Both the position numbers and the translations under genes were made by a program. From positions 1-25,334 of the forward strand of contig CAZMCT010000050.1 in the NCBI GenBank assembly GCA_964564785.1: 25,334 bases of DNA, written 5' to 3'. Origin of the DNA: CAZMCT01 sp964564785 (GTDB lineage Bacteria; Planctomycetota; Phycisphaerae; UBA1845; Fen-1342). Of the stretch, positions 7,750 to 16,022 are shown one piece after another. Under the pieces are notes generated by a model. It saw only the letters and a program-made list of their open reading frames with translations, was not told the DNA's origin and made no database searches. Numbering within the stretch: position 1 is the stretch's first letter; the number at the start of each line of letters is the position of its first letter.

Positions 7750-9651
7750 ATGTATCGTCGAATGGTGATCACCATGTGCGCTCTGCTCTGTCCCGTGATC
7801 GTGACCGGCGCGGGCGAAACCGGTCCGGCGCTCGTCCCGCAGCCGGCTTCCATCGAGGTCCGCGACGGCCGGTTTGCGTTCACCGCCGACACGTACATCC
7901 TGATCGAGCCCGGCAACGCGGAAGTCCGCGGCGTGGCCGAATGGCTGGCCGGCGCGCTGGCGGGTTCGCTGGGCCGGCCGATGCGGATCGTCGACTTCGA
8001 CCCGCGGGCCGGCCACCCCGGCGACCATGTCTTCCTGTCGACGCGCAACGCCGACGCTACGCTCGGCCCCGAGGGCTACGAACTGGAGGCCACCGAGCGG
8101 GCCGTGGCCATCGTTGCCCCGACCACGGCCGGGCTGGCGCGCGGCGGGAATACGCTGCGCCAGCTCCTCGCCGGCGAAAACACGGCCGACACGGCAGTGG
8201 CACACACGACGGCCGCGCGGGACGCGGGCCGCTTCGTGCCGGGGGTCAAGATCCGCGACTGGCCGCGGTATCGCTGGCGGGGCATGCTGCTGGACTGCGG
8301 CCGGCACTTCATGCCGAAAGAGTTTGTCCTGCGGTACATCGACCTGCTGGCGTATCACCGCATGAACGTGCTGCACTGGCACCTGACCGAGGACCAGGGC
8401 TGGCGGGTCGAAATCCGCAGGTATCCGAAGCTGACGGAGGTCGGCGCCTGGCGGCGCGCGACGCGGCCGAGCGAGGGCGGCGGTGCGCGGTACGGCGGGT
8501 TCTACACGCAGGCGGACATCCGCGAGGTGGTCGAGTACGCCCGGCAGCGGCACATCACGGTTGTGCCCGAGATCGAGCTGCCCGGGCATTGCCAGGCGGC
8601 GCTGGCGAGCTACCCGGAACTCTCGTGCACCGGCGGGCCGTTCGAGGTCCGTACGGAGTGGGGCATCTCCGACGAGGTGTACTGCGCGGGCAACGACCGC
8701 GTGTTCGAGTTCCTGGAGGGCGTGCTGACCGAGGTCATGGAGTTGTTCCCGTCCGAGTACATCCACATCGGCGGCGACGAGGTGCCCAAGGTCCGCTGGC
8801 AGGCATGCCCGAAATGCCAGGCACGGATGAAGGCCGAGGGTCTGAAGGACGAGAAGGAACTCCAGAGCTGGTTCATCCGCCGCGTCGAGAAGTTCCTCAA
8901 TGCGCACGGCCGGCGGCTCATCGGCTGGGACGAGATTCTCGAAGGCGGCCTGGCGCCGAACGCGACGGTGCAGTCGTGGCGCGGCATGGACGGCGCGCTC
9001 GCCGCGGCCCGCGCCGGCCACGACGTGATCTGCTCGCCCACATCGCACTGCTATCTCGATTATCCGCAGCTTCCCGACCCCGCGGCCCCGCCCTGGATGG
9101 CCGTCACGCCGCTCGAGAAAACGTACGCGTTTGAGCCCACCCCCGCCGAGCTCACCCCCGCGCAGGCCCGGCACATCCTCGGCGCCGAGGGCAACATGTG
9201 GACCGAGCAGACGCCGCCGGAGCGCGTCGACGGGCAGGTGTTCCCGCGGCTGTGCGCGATCGCCGAGCTGACCTGGTCGCCGCGCGCGGCCTGCGTGTGG
9301 GCCGATTTTCAGCGGCGGATGCGCACGCACTACGCCCGCCTCGACGCGCTCGGCGTGACGTACTTCATCCCGCCGCCCCGCGGTGAGCTGCGCACGGCCG
9401 CGGGCGCCGCCACAGCCCTGCCGATCTCGACGCAGCCCACAATCCTGCCCCCGACCGGCGGCCAGGTCACGCTCGAAAGCCCGTCCGGCATTGGTGAGGT
9501 GCGCTATACGCTCGACCACACCGACCCCACGGCCAGCGCTCGGCCGTACACAACGCCGATCGAGGTCGAGGCCAGCATGCTAGTGAAGGCCCGCGTGTTC
9601 CTGCCCGACGGCCGGGCCGGCGACGTGGCCGAGTTCCGCTTCGGGCCCTGA
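7750..9651 (+). CDS. Beta-N-acetylhexosaminidase, glycoside hydrolase family 20
   Basis: Removes terminal beta-linked GlcNAc or GalNAc from glycans or chitin oligomers. The 633-residue product starts with a signal-like segment (MYRRMVITMCALLCPVIVTG), so it is probably exported. An N-terminal GH20b-like domain (about 30-150) precedes the catalytic barrel (about 165-510), which carries HWHLTEDQGWRVE, the acid/base pair Asp343-Glu344 in HIGGDEVP, and later WDEIL and EGNMWTEQ. The last 70 residues resemble the chitobiase C-terminal beta-sandwich (VRYTLDHTDPTASARPYTTPI). I chose ATG 7750 for its GAGGTG ribosome site and because it puts the signal peptide at the terminus. It is convergent with a sugar kinase and nucleotidyltransferase pair that could use the released amino sugar. 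Confidence 0.94.
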   Translation: MYRRMVITMCALLCPVIVTGAGETGPALVPQPASIEVRDGRFAFTADTYILIEPGNAEVRGVAEWLAGALAGSLGRPMRIVDFDPRAGHPGDHVFLSTRNADATLGPEGYELEATERAVAIVAPTTAGLARGGNTLRQLLAGENTADTAVAHTTAARDAGRFVPGVKIRDWPRYRWRGMLLDCGRHFMPKEFVLRYIDLLAYHRMNVLHWHLTEDQGWRVEIRRYPKLTEVGAWRRATRPSEGGGARYGGFYTQADIREVVEYARQRHITVVPEIELPGHCQAALASYPELSCTGGPFEVRTEWGISDEVYCAGNDRVFEFLEGVLTEVMELFPSEYIHIGGDEVPKVRWQACPKCQARMKAEGLKDEKELQSWFIRRVEKFLNAHGRRLIGWDEILEGGLAPNATVQSWRGMDGALAAARAGHDVICSPTSHCYLDYPQLPDPAAPPWMAVTPLEKTYAFEPTPAELTPAQARHILGAEGNMWTEQTPPERVDGQVFPRLCAIAELTWSPRAACVWADFQRRMRTHYARLDALGVTYFIPPPRGELRTAAGAATALPISTQPTILPPTGGQVTLESPSGIGEVRYTLDHTDPTASARPYTTPIEVEASMLVKARVFLPDGRAGDVAEFRFGP

Positions 9652-9655
9652 AGCA

Positions 9656-9690
9656 AACCGCCGAGGCGCACAGAAACCCAGACGGCCGCA
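9656..9690 (+). repeat. Family B repeat, forward arm
   Basis: AACCGCCGAGGCGCACAGA begins 4 nt after the GH20 stop codon. It resembles other 'ACCGC-AGAG-CACAGAG' tracts at 15048, 18644, 19351 and 19967. An inverted family B arm at 9877-9918 closes the composite around the family A palindrome. Confidence 0.65.
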
Positions 9691-9725
9691 TAGCAAAAGG
9701 CAAGAGCTGGCGCAACGCACAGCCC

Positions 9726-9855
9726 CTGTCATTCCGAGGAGCGGAGCGACGAGGAATCTGGCCGAGGATGCGGCCGGCGTTCGACGCGCACAGGACCTGC
9801 CTGTCCGAAGCCAGATTTCTCGTCGGTCGCCGCGGCGACCTACTCGAAACGACAG
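9726..9855. repeat. Family A palindromic repeat, complete copy
   Basis: The clearest copy. The left arm (9726-9763) begins CTGTCATTCCGAGGAGCG and ends GAGGAATCTGGCC. The complement of the right arm (about 9808-9855) reads CTGTCGTTTCGAGTAG, through CGACGAG, to AAATCTGGC. The arms can pair over most of their length around a loop of about 45 nt. The right arm overlaps the 3' end of the kinase gene and supplies its TAG stop. Confidence 0.8.
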
Positions 9856-10982
9856 CGACCGACGATCTGCTCTTCTCCGCGGCCCTCCGCGATTCTCCGC
9901 GTCTGTGCGGTGAGTTCCGCCGAGCGCCGTTCGAGCGACTCGAGCAGCGCAAGCTGCACCCGCGCCCGGTCCAGATTCTGCCCTACCCGGCTCGTGCGGT
10001 AGTATGTGTCGCCGCACAAATAATCCGCCAGGAACCGCGCCGCCTGCTCGAGCGTGATGACCTGCCCCGCCGTCACGAGGTTGCAGCGCTCGGCCGGCGT
10101 CAGCAGCGGCCCCATCTCGGCCAGATAGCCGCGCACCAGCCCGCCAAACAGCGCCACGTCGCACTCCACCCGTGTCGCGTCCGGCTCATCCTCGGCCGCC
10201 CGGCAGGTCATCGAGCGCACCATGTCCCCGAAATCGTACAGCGCCAGCCCCGGCATGACCGTGTCCAGATCCACGACCGCCAGCGCATCCCCCGTCCGCT
10301 CGTCCAGCACCACGTTGCTCAGCTTCGCATCGTTGTGCACCACGCGCTCCGGAAGCTGCCCCGCGCGGTGGAGCTCGAGCAGCGCCCCCGCCAGCGGCCG
10401 CCGTGCCCGCAAAAACCCGATCTCCTCCCGCACGTCGCGCACCCGCCCGCACGCATCGGCCGCGATCGCCCGCTCCACGGCCTCCACCCGCAGCGGCGTG
10501 TCGTGAAAACCCGCGATCGTTTCATGCAGTCGCGGCGGCGGCAGGTCCGCCAGCAGCCGCGTGAACGCCCCGAACGCCCGCCCCGCGGTCTCCGCCTGTG
10601 CCGGCGTCTCCACGCATTCCTCCACCCGTCCCGGAATAAAGTGGTACATGCGCCAGCATTCGCCCGCCCCGTCGCGATGCAGCCAGCCGCCGCCCTTCAC
10701 TCGCACGAGTCGTATGACCCGCCGGTCCACCTCCGTCACCCCCACCGCCGTCAGCCGCGCCCGCAAGTGCTCCGTCACCCGGGCCATGTTTTCCATCATC
10801 TCCACCGGCCGGCGAAACACGGCCGTGTTGATCCGCTGGAGCATGTACAGCGCCGGCCCGTCTGGCCCGGTGCAGCGCACTCGGTAGCCTGCGTTGATGT
10901 GCCCGAGCGGCCCCGGGGCAATCTCCGCCACCGGCCCCGGCAACTCGAACGCCTTCGTTGCCGTGACGACCTCCGATCTCAC
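9840..10982 (-). CDS. Sugar 1-kinase of the aminoglycoside phosphotransferase fold (NahK-like)
   Basis: Probably phosphorylates an amino sugar such as GlcNAc or GalNAc at C1, as in N-acetylhexosamine 1-kinase. Of its 380 residues, LGHINAGYRV (26-35) resembles the NahK nucleotide loop, VVHNDAKLSN (214-223) is the catalytic loop with His216, Asp218 and Asn223, and VVDLDTVMPG (236-245) holds metal-binding aspartates. I chose the GTG at 10982: it overlaps the stop of the upstream nucleotidyltransferase gene by 4 nt (GTGA), indicating translational coupling. The final 24 or so residues are encoded by intergenic repeats: TAQTRRIAEGRGEEQ by a family B arm and VGRCRFE plus the stop by family A. Substrate identity is inferred from family and neighbours; homoserine or choline kinase-like activity cannot be excluded. 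Confidence 0.85.
   Translation of the reverse strand: MRSEVVTATKAFELPGPVAEIAPGPLGHINAGYRVRCTGPDGPALYMLQRINTAVFRRPVEMMENMARVTEHLRARLTAVGVTEVDRRVIRLVRVKGGGWLHRDGAGECWRMYHFIPGRVEECVETPAQAETAGRAFGAFTRLLADLPPPRLHETIAGFHDTPLRVEAVERAIAADACGRVRDVREEIGFLRARRPLAGALLELHRAGQLPERVVHNDAKLSNVVLDERTGDALAVVDLDTVMPGLALYDFGDMVRSMTCRAAEDEPDATRVECDVALFGGLVRGYLAEMGPLLTPAERCNLVTAGQVITLEQAARFLADYLCGDTYYRTSRVGQNLDRARVQLALLESLERRSAELTAQTRRIAEGRGEEQIVGRCRFE
9877..9918 (-). repeat. Family B repeat, inverted arm within the kinase 3' end
   Basis: On the minus strand this reads ACCGCACAGACGCGGAGAA and continues with GCGGAGGGCCGCGGAG, a family B tract. It is translated as part of the kinase C-terminus. With 9656-9690 it forms an outer inverted pair around the family A copy. 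Confidence 0.65.
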
Positions 10983-11881
10983 CACAACCTCGCCGGGTAT
11001 TCCCCGCGCGCCACCCGTTCTTCCAACTGTCGCGCCACCACCTCGCGATCCGCGGGATGCGTCAGTCCGCACCAGCCGCTGCCCGCCGGCAAAACACGGA
11101 TTCTCAACGTACTGCTCCGCAGCAGCGCGTTTACTGCGTCCGGGAGATGAAACTCGCGCTCCGCCAACTCGCCCCCTTCGTTCAAGAACAGCGAAAACTG
11201 AGCCTCCAACCCGCTCATGAAACCCGCCGGGAACCCCCACAGGTTCATCGAAACCGGCGTCTGGCCCGCAACCACTTGCCGCACCCCCTGTGCATCAACG
11301 TATTCGCCATCCGTGCCGCAAGGCCGCAGACCCACGATCTCCCGGATCTCCGTGAGCCAGCCATCCGGCCCGGCTTGGCACACGGCCCGCGAGACCGCTC
11401 CGGCCGCACTCAGCGTTTCCCGCAGCGCGTATCCCACGACCGCGCCCGTAGCCGGCCCCGCACCGGCCTCTCGCAGAAACCCACCGATCGCGCCTAGCGC
11501 CGCCGAACCGTAGTAGTCATCCGCGTTCGCCACGCCGAACGGCCCACCAACGTGCGCGCGAGCCGCCAGCACCGCCTGGCCCGTGCCCCATGGCTTGACA
11601 CGCTCCGCGGGCGGCCGGCACCCGTGCGGCAAATCGTCGAGCCGCTGAAACGCGTACCGTATCTCCGCCCGCCGCTCCCAGTGTCGCCCGACCGCCGCCC
11701 GAACCTCCGCTTCCATCTCCGGGCGGATGACCAGCACGACACGCGTAAAGCCCACCCGCAGCGCGTCGTGGATTGTGTAGTCCATCACGCTCGCCCCCCC
11801 CGGCCCGACCCGCTCGAGCTGCTTGCTGCCGCCGAATCGGCGCCCGATTCCCGCCGCCAGAATGACCAGCGTCAGTTGCAT
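10979..11881 (-). CDS. Sugar-phosphate nucleotidyltransferase-like protein
   Basis: A 300-residue cytoplasmic protein of the GT-A-like nucleotidyltransferase fold, expected to join a sugar 1-phosphate to an NTP. The N-terminus LVILAAGIGRRFGGSKQ gives the nucleotide-binding signature LAAG-x-G-x-R and a downstream lysine; VANADDYYG supplies the metal-binding aspartates. The start at 11881 fits the family N-terminus; GAGG lies about 8 nt upstream, and TACGAT at 11903-11908 may be the -10. The gene is translationally coupled to the kinase downstream, and such pairs occur beside glycosidases in several bacterial phyla. The likely flow is free GlcNAc to GlcNAc-1-P to nucleotide sugar. Exact sugar and nucleotide are unknown. 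Confidence 0.83.
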   Translation of the reverse strand: MQLTLVILAAGIGRRFGGSKQLERVGPGGASVMDYTIHDALRVGFTRVVLVIRPEMEAEVRAAVGRHWERRAEIRYAFQRLDDLPHGCRPPAERVKPWGTGQAVLAARAHVGGPFGVANADDYYGSAALGAIGGFLREAGAGPATGAVVGYALRETLSAAGAVSRAVCQAGPDGWLTEIREIVGLRPCGTDGEYVDAQGVRQVVAGQTPVSMNLWGFPAGFMSGLEAQFSLFLNEGGELAEREFHLPDAVNALLRSSTLRIRVLPAGSGWCGLTHPADREVVARQLEERVARGEYPARLW

Positions 11882-11982
11882 CCGAACCGCCTCGCCCCAC
11901 GCATCGTAACGCCGCTGACCCCGTCTTGCCCGAGCTTGCTCTCCCAAGCCTGCCGTGCTGGAATTCCGCCCGGAGAACGCTC

Positions 11983-12516
11983 ATGGACACGTTTGAAGCC
12001 ATCGCCCGCCGGCACAGCTACCGCGGCCCCTATCGCGATCAACCCGTCCCCCGTGCCGATCTTCAGCGGATCGTCCAGGCCGGACTCCAGGCCCCCTCCG
12101 GCCGCAACGGCCAGACCACCCGCTTCGTCATCATCGACGACCCCGACCTCGTCGCCCGTATCCGCCCCCTGCATGACACCAACACGGCCATGCAGCAGGC
12201 CCAGGCGTACATCGCGTGCATCATCGATCGCGACCCGCCCCCCGTGTTCCACAACTTCAGCTTCGCCGTCGAGGACTGCGCCGCCGCAGTCGAGAACATG
12301 CTCCTCGCAATTACCGCCCTCGGTTACGCGACGGTCTGGATCGACGGGTGGCTCCGCCTCCAGGGCCGCGCCGAGTTCCTCGGCCAGCTCCTTGGGGTGC
12401 CTCCGTCAAAGGTCATTAGAGTCCTCCTGCCGATCGGCGTCCCGGCCGAGTCGTGGACACAGAAGGAAAAGCTGCCCTTCGAACAGCGGGCCTGGTTCAA
12501 TCGCTACCCGTGCTGA
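11983..12516 (+). CDS. Nitroreductase family protein
   Basis: A 177-residue FMN-dependent oxidoreductase of the nitroreductase fold. Seen are the family N-terminal IARRHSYRGPY (the RRS-x-R flavin-binding motif), LQAPSGRNGQTTRFVII (substrate and FMN loop) and the central helix with ENMLLAITALGYATVWIDG, where the aromatic region contacts the partner subunit. The protein is at the short end of the family; members usually form homodimers using NAD(P)H. The ATG at 11983 has GGAGA 6 nt upstream. Natural substrate unknown. It is divergent from the nucleotidyltransferase gene and separated by the sufR promoter region from the suf locus, so no operon is implied. Confidence 0.88.
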   Translation: MDTFEAIARRHSYRGPYRDQPVPRADLQRIVQAGLQAPSGRNGQTTRFVIIDDPDLVARIRPLHDTNTAMQQAQAYIACIIDRDPPPVFHNFSFAVEDCAAAVENMLLAITALGYATVWIDGWLRLQGRAEFLGQLLGVPPSKVIRVLLPIGVPAESWTQKEKLPFEQRAWFNRYPC

Positions 12517-12669
12517 GACAGCGGCCCGACCCCCGCACGACACCGGCCGCAGAATCCGAATAATAAAACGGGCCGGGTCCGCTCCACCATTACGGCGGCG
12601 TCAACAGCCACGCCCGCGATGTCCGTCCCCCCATTCAAATGGCTCCTAACGAGTCAGTAATACCATTTT

Positions 12670-12696
12670 TGACATAACAAATTGACTTTTATGTCA
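12670..12696. promoter_or_regulatory. Inverted-repeat operator, candidate SufR site
   Basis: TGACATAA (12670-12677), 11 nt, then its exact complement TTATGTCA (12689-12696). The dyad surrounds the -35 hexamer of the sufR promoter, so a bound dimer would block RNA polymerase. It lies in an unusually AT-rich patch of a 70% GC window. The assignment to SufR is inference from position. The wider gap 12517-12749 holds no gene. Confidence 0.6.
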
Positions 12697-12710
12697 CACG
12701 CAGGTACACT
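12682..12710 (+). promoter_or_regulatory. Sigma-70-type promoter of the suf locus
   Basis: TTGACT (12682-12687), a 17-nt spacer and TACACT (12705-12710). The -10 lies inside a second small dyad, TACAC-TTCG-GTGTA (12705-12718). A start near 12717 would leave a leader of about 33 nt before sufR. Confidence 0.65.
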
Positions 12711-12749
12711 TCGGTGTAGGCAGATGGTAACCGAGCATCGGAGTGAACT

Positions 12750-13421
12750 GTGCGGTTGCCCTTAAATCGTGTCGATTCCGAGTCTCCCGCCGGCCGGGTT
12801 ATCGAGACTCTGATGCGTCGCGGCCCGCGCACCGTCTCCGAACTCGTTGATGAGCTTAATGTTACAAGAACCGCCGTTCGCCAGCAAGTCGACCGGCTGC
12901 TCGCGGACGGCTGGCTGGTTCGCACGCAGCGCCGTTCCGGTCCCGGCCGGCCAGCCGATGTTTTTGCTGTCTCGCAGAAGACACGCCGTCTCTATGGTGG
13001 ACAACTGGAACTGCTCCCGAAGCTGATTCTCGAGGAACTTATCGCCCAGGACGGGCCGGCCAAGGCTTGGTCTGTTCTTCGGGGCGTGAGTCGTCGAATA
13101 GCGCGTGACGCGCGTGAAAAGGTCGGAACGGGATCGTCCGCAGATCGGTTCCGCCGCCTGCTGGATTGGTTGCGGGCCGAAGGCGTGGCTGCGGAGCCGG
13201 AGCCGTCGGTCGGGTCATTGCAGTTGGAGGTGCGGACCTGCCCTTATACTGGTCTTGCGGATGAGCACCGCGAGATCTGCGAGATGGAGCGCGAGACGTT
13301 GAGCGATCTGATGGGCCAGCCGGTCGAGCACACACAATGCATGCTTGATGGTCACGCGTCCTGCCAGTTCCATGTGAACCTGGGGGACGAGCGTGGCACC
13401 GACTCGAACAGCTTGGGATAA
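12750..13421 (+). CDS. sufR: SufR-like iron-sulfur-sensing transcriptional regulator
   Basis: A 223-residue DNA-binding protein. Residues 15-75 form a winged helix (VIETLMRRGPRTVSELVDEL; TRTAVRQQVDRLLADGWLV; a GPGRPADVF wing). The C-terminal third holds four cysteines, C164-x12-C177-x19-C197-x7-C205, in a setting (CPYTGLADEHREIC, then CMLDGHASCQF) typical of SufR-type regulators that bind an Fe-S cluster and repress suf genes when the cluster is present. The first interval agrees with cyanobacterial SufR; the later two differ from the spacing I recall there. The GTG start at 12750 has GGAGTGA 4-6 nt upstream. It leads the suf genes in the same direction, 175 nt before sufB. Autorepression through the inverted repeat at 12670-12696 is inferred. 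Confidence 0.88.
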   Translation: MRLPLNRVDSESPAGRVIETLMRRGPRTVSELVDELNVTRTAVRQQVDRLLADGWLVRTQRRSGPGRPADVFAVSQKTRRLYGGQLELLPKLILEELIAQDGPAKAWSVLRGVSRRIARDAREKVGTGSSADRFRRLLDWLRAEGVAAEPEPSVGSLQLEVRTCPYTGLADEHREICEMERETLSDLMGQPVEHTQCMLDGHASCQFHVNLGDERGTDSNSLG

Positions 13422-13459
13422 AGGCAGTTTTTCTTGGGCAGAATCGGAATCAAAACGGT

Positions 13460-13471
13460 GCCGTTAACGGC
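13460..13471. promoter_or_regulatory. Perfect 12-bp palindrome in the sufR-sufB gap
   Basis: GCCGTTAACGGC, overlapped by AACGG-TG-CCGTT (13454-13465). It might be a protein site or part of an RNA fold in the 175-nt gap 13422-13596. It differs from the dyad before sufR. Confidence 0.3.
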
Positions 13472-13532
13472 CCGTGGGAAAAGGCGACAAGCACCGCGGG
13501 AGTAGGTGTTGGCGCTACCGCGATGGTCGGTT

Positions 13533-13556
13533 GGGGCGAAGCGAGCCCCCTTTCTT
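13533..13556 (+). terminator. Possible attenuator hairpin before sufB
   Basis: GGGGC (13533-13537) can pair with GCCCC (13545-13549) around a 7-nt loop, followed by a pyrimidine-rich CTTTCTT. The stem is short and the U-run broken, so termination is uncertain. It lies about 40 nt before the sufB start. Confidence 0.25.
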
Positions 13557-13596
13557 GGCGGGCGGTCAGCCCACGGACGCCGCGCAGGAGTCTTCG

Positions 13597-15042
<1,446 letters not shown>

Positions 15043-15047
15043 GGAAG

Positions 15048-15075
15048 AACGCCACAGACACAGAGAGGACACAAG
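15048..15075 (+). repeat. Family B repeat, forward arm (sufB-sufC gap)
   Basis: AACGCCACAGACACAGAGAG begins 5 nt after the sufB stop and continues into GACACAAG. An inverted counterpart lies at 15200-15230. The rest of the 204-nt gap shows nothing recognisable. Confidence 0.65.
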
Positions 15076-15199
15076 TGGCCACGGGAATGCTGATCCGGGA
15101 GAAGGGCCTGATGCCGCGTACGCAAATGTCGGAAGTCAACAAAGCTGGAGGCGGCACTAGCGGACCCCGGGCATGCCCGATTCGCATCCCCCCGCGGCC

Positions 15200-15230
15200 C
15201 TGTGTGCCCCCTGCGCCTCTGCGGTAATCC
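15200..15230 (-). repeat. Family B repeat, inverted arm (sufB-sufC gap)
   Basis: On the minus strand it reads ACCGCAGAGGCGCAGGGGG and then CACACAG, a classic form of the family. It ends just before the sufC ribosome binding site GGGAG (15237-15241). Confidence 0.7.
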
Positions 15231-15246
15231 GTTTGTGGGAGCGAGC

Positions 15247-16008
15247 ATGCTGGAAATTCGAAATCTGCACGCGTCGGTCGGCGGCCACGAGATCCTCAAG
15301 GGCGTCGACCTCACGATCCGCCCCGGCGAGGTCCATTCGATCATGGGCCCCAACGGCTCCGGCAAGAGCACGCTGGCCCAGGTCATCGCCGGCCGCGACA
15401 CGTACGACGTGACGGCCGGCGAAATCCGCTTCCGCGGCCGGGACCTGCTCGCCATGCCGCCCGAGCAGCGGGCCGGCGAGGGCGTCTTCCTCGCGTTTCA
15501 ATACCCGGTCGAGATTCCCGGCGTCAGCACCAGCTACTTCCTCAAGACGGCCGTCAACGCCGTGCGGAAATACCGCGGCCAGGAAGAGCTCGACGCGATG
15601 GATTTCCTCGCGCTGGTGCGCGAGAAGATGCAGCTCCTCGACATCGACGAGCGGCTGCTCAACCGCGCCCTGAACGAGGGCTTCTCCGGCGGCGAGAAGA
15701 AACGCAACGAGACGTTCCAGATGGCCGTCCTCGAGCCCTCCCTCGCGATCCTCGACGAGACCGACTCCGGCCTTGACATCGACGCCCTGCGGATCGTCGC
15801 CGACGGCGTCAACCGCCTGCGCGGCCCCGACCGCGCCATCCTCGTCGTTACGCACTACCAGCGGCTGCTGAATTACATCGTCCCCGATTTCGTCCACGTC
15901 CTCGTCGACGGCCGCATCGTCCGCTCCGGCGGTAAGGAACTGGCCCTCGAACTCGAAGCCAAGGGCTACGGCTGGCTCGAGCCGCAGCTCGCGGACTCGA
16001 CGGCCTGA
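15247..16008 (+). CDS. sufC: Fe-S cluster assembly ATPase SufC
   Basis: ABC-type ATPase that binds SufB and SufD and drives the shape change needed for cluster assembly; it is cytoplasmic and not a transporter. The 253-residue protein has Walker A GPNGSGKSTL (36-45), the Q-loop LAFQYPVEIPGVS, the signature FSGGEKKRNE, Walker B LAILDETDSGLDID and the switch histidine in VVTHYQRLL. GGEKKR and the DETDSGLD Walker B are typical of SufC. The ATG at 15247 has GGGAG 5 nt upstream. It is followed after 14 nt by sufD. Confidence 0.97.
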   Translation: MLEIRNLHASVGGHEILKGVDLTIRPGEVHSIMGPNGSGKSTLAQVIAGRDTYDVTAGEIRFRGRDLLAMPPEQRAGEGVFLAFQYPVEIPGVSTSYFLKTAVNAVRKYRGQEELDAMDFLALVREKMQLLDIDERLLNRALNEGFSGGEKKRNETFQMAVLEPSLAILDETDSGLDIDALRIVADGVNRLRGPDRAILVVTHYQRLLNYIVPDFVHVLVDGRIVRSGGKELALELEAKGYGWLEPQLADSTA

Positions 16009-16022
16009 AGCGAGGCGCCGCC

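Noticed and set aside
13454..13596. Cobalamin-riboswitch-like fragments before sufB (GGTGCC, GGGAA, then CTACCGCGATGG)
   Set aside because: The order loosely recalls the B12 element, but the near-invariant CCGCAAC core is absent and a B12 switch on sufB would be unexpected. A covariance-model search would decide; I do not call it.
13474..13596. In-frame upstream ATG adding 41 residues to SufB
   Set aside because: The extension is not SufB-like, and AGGAG stands at the right distance only before ATG 13597.
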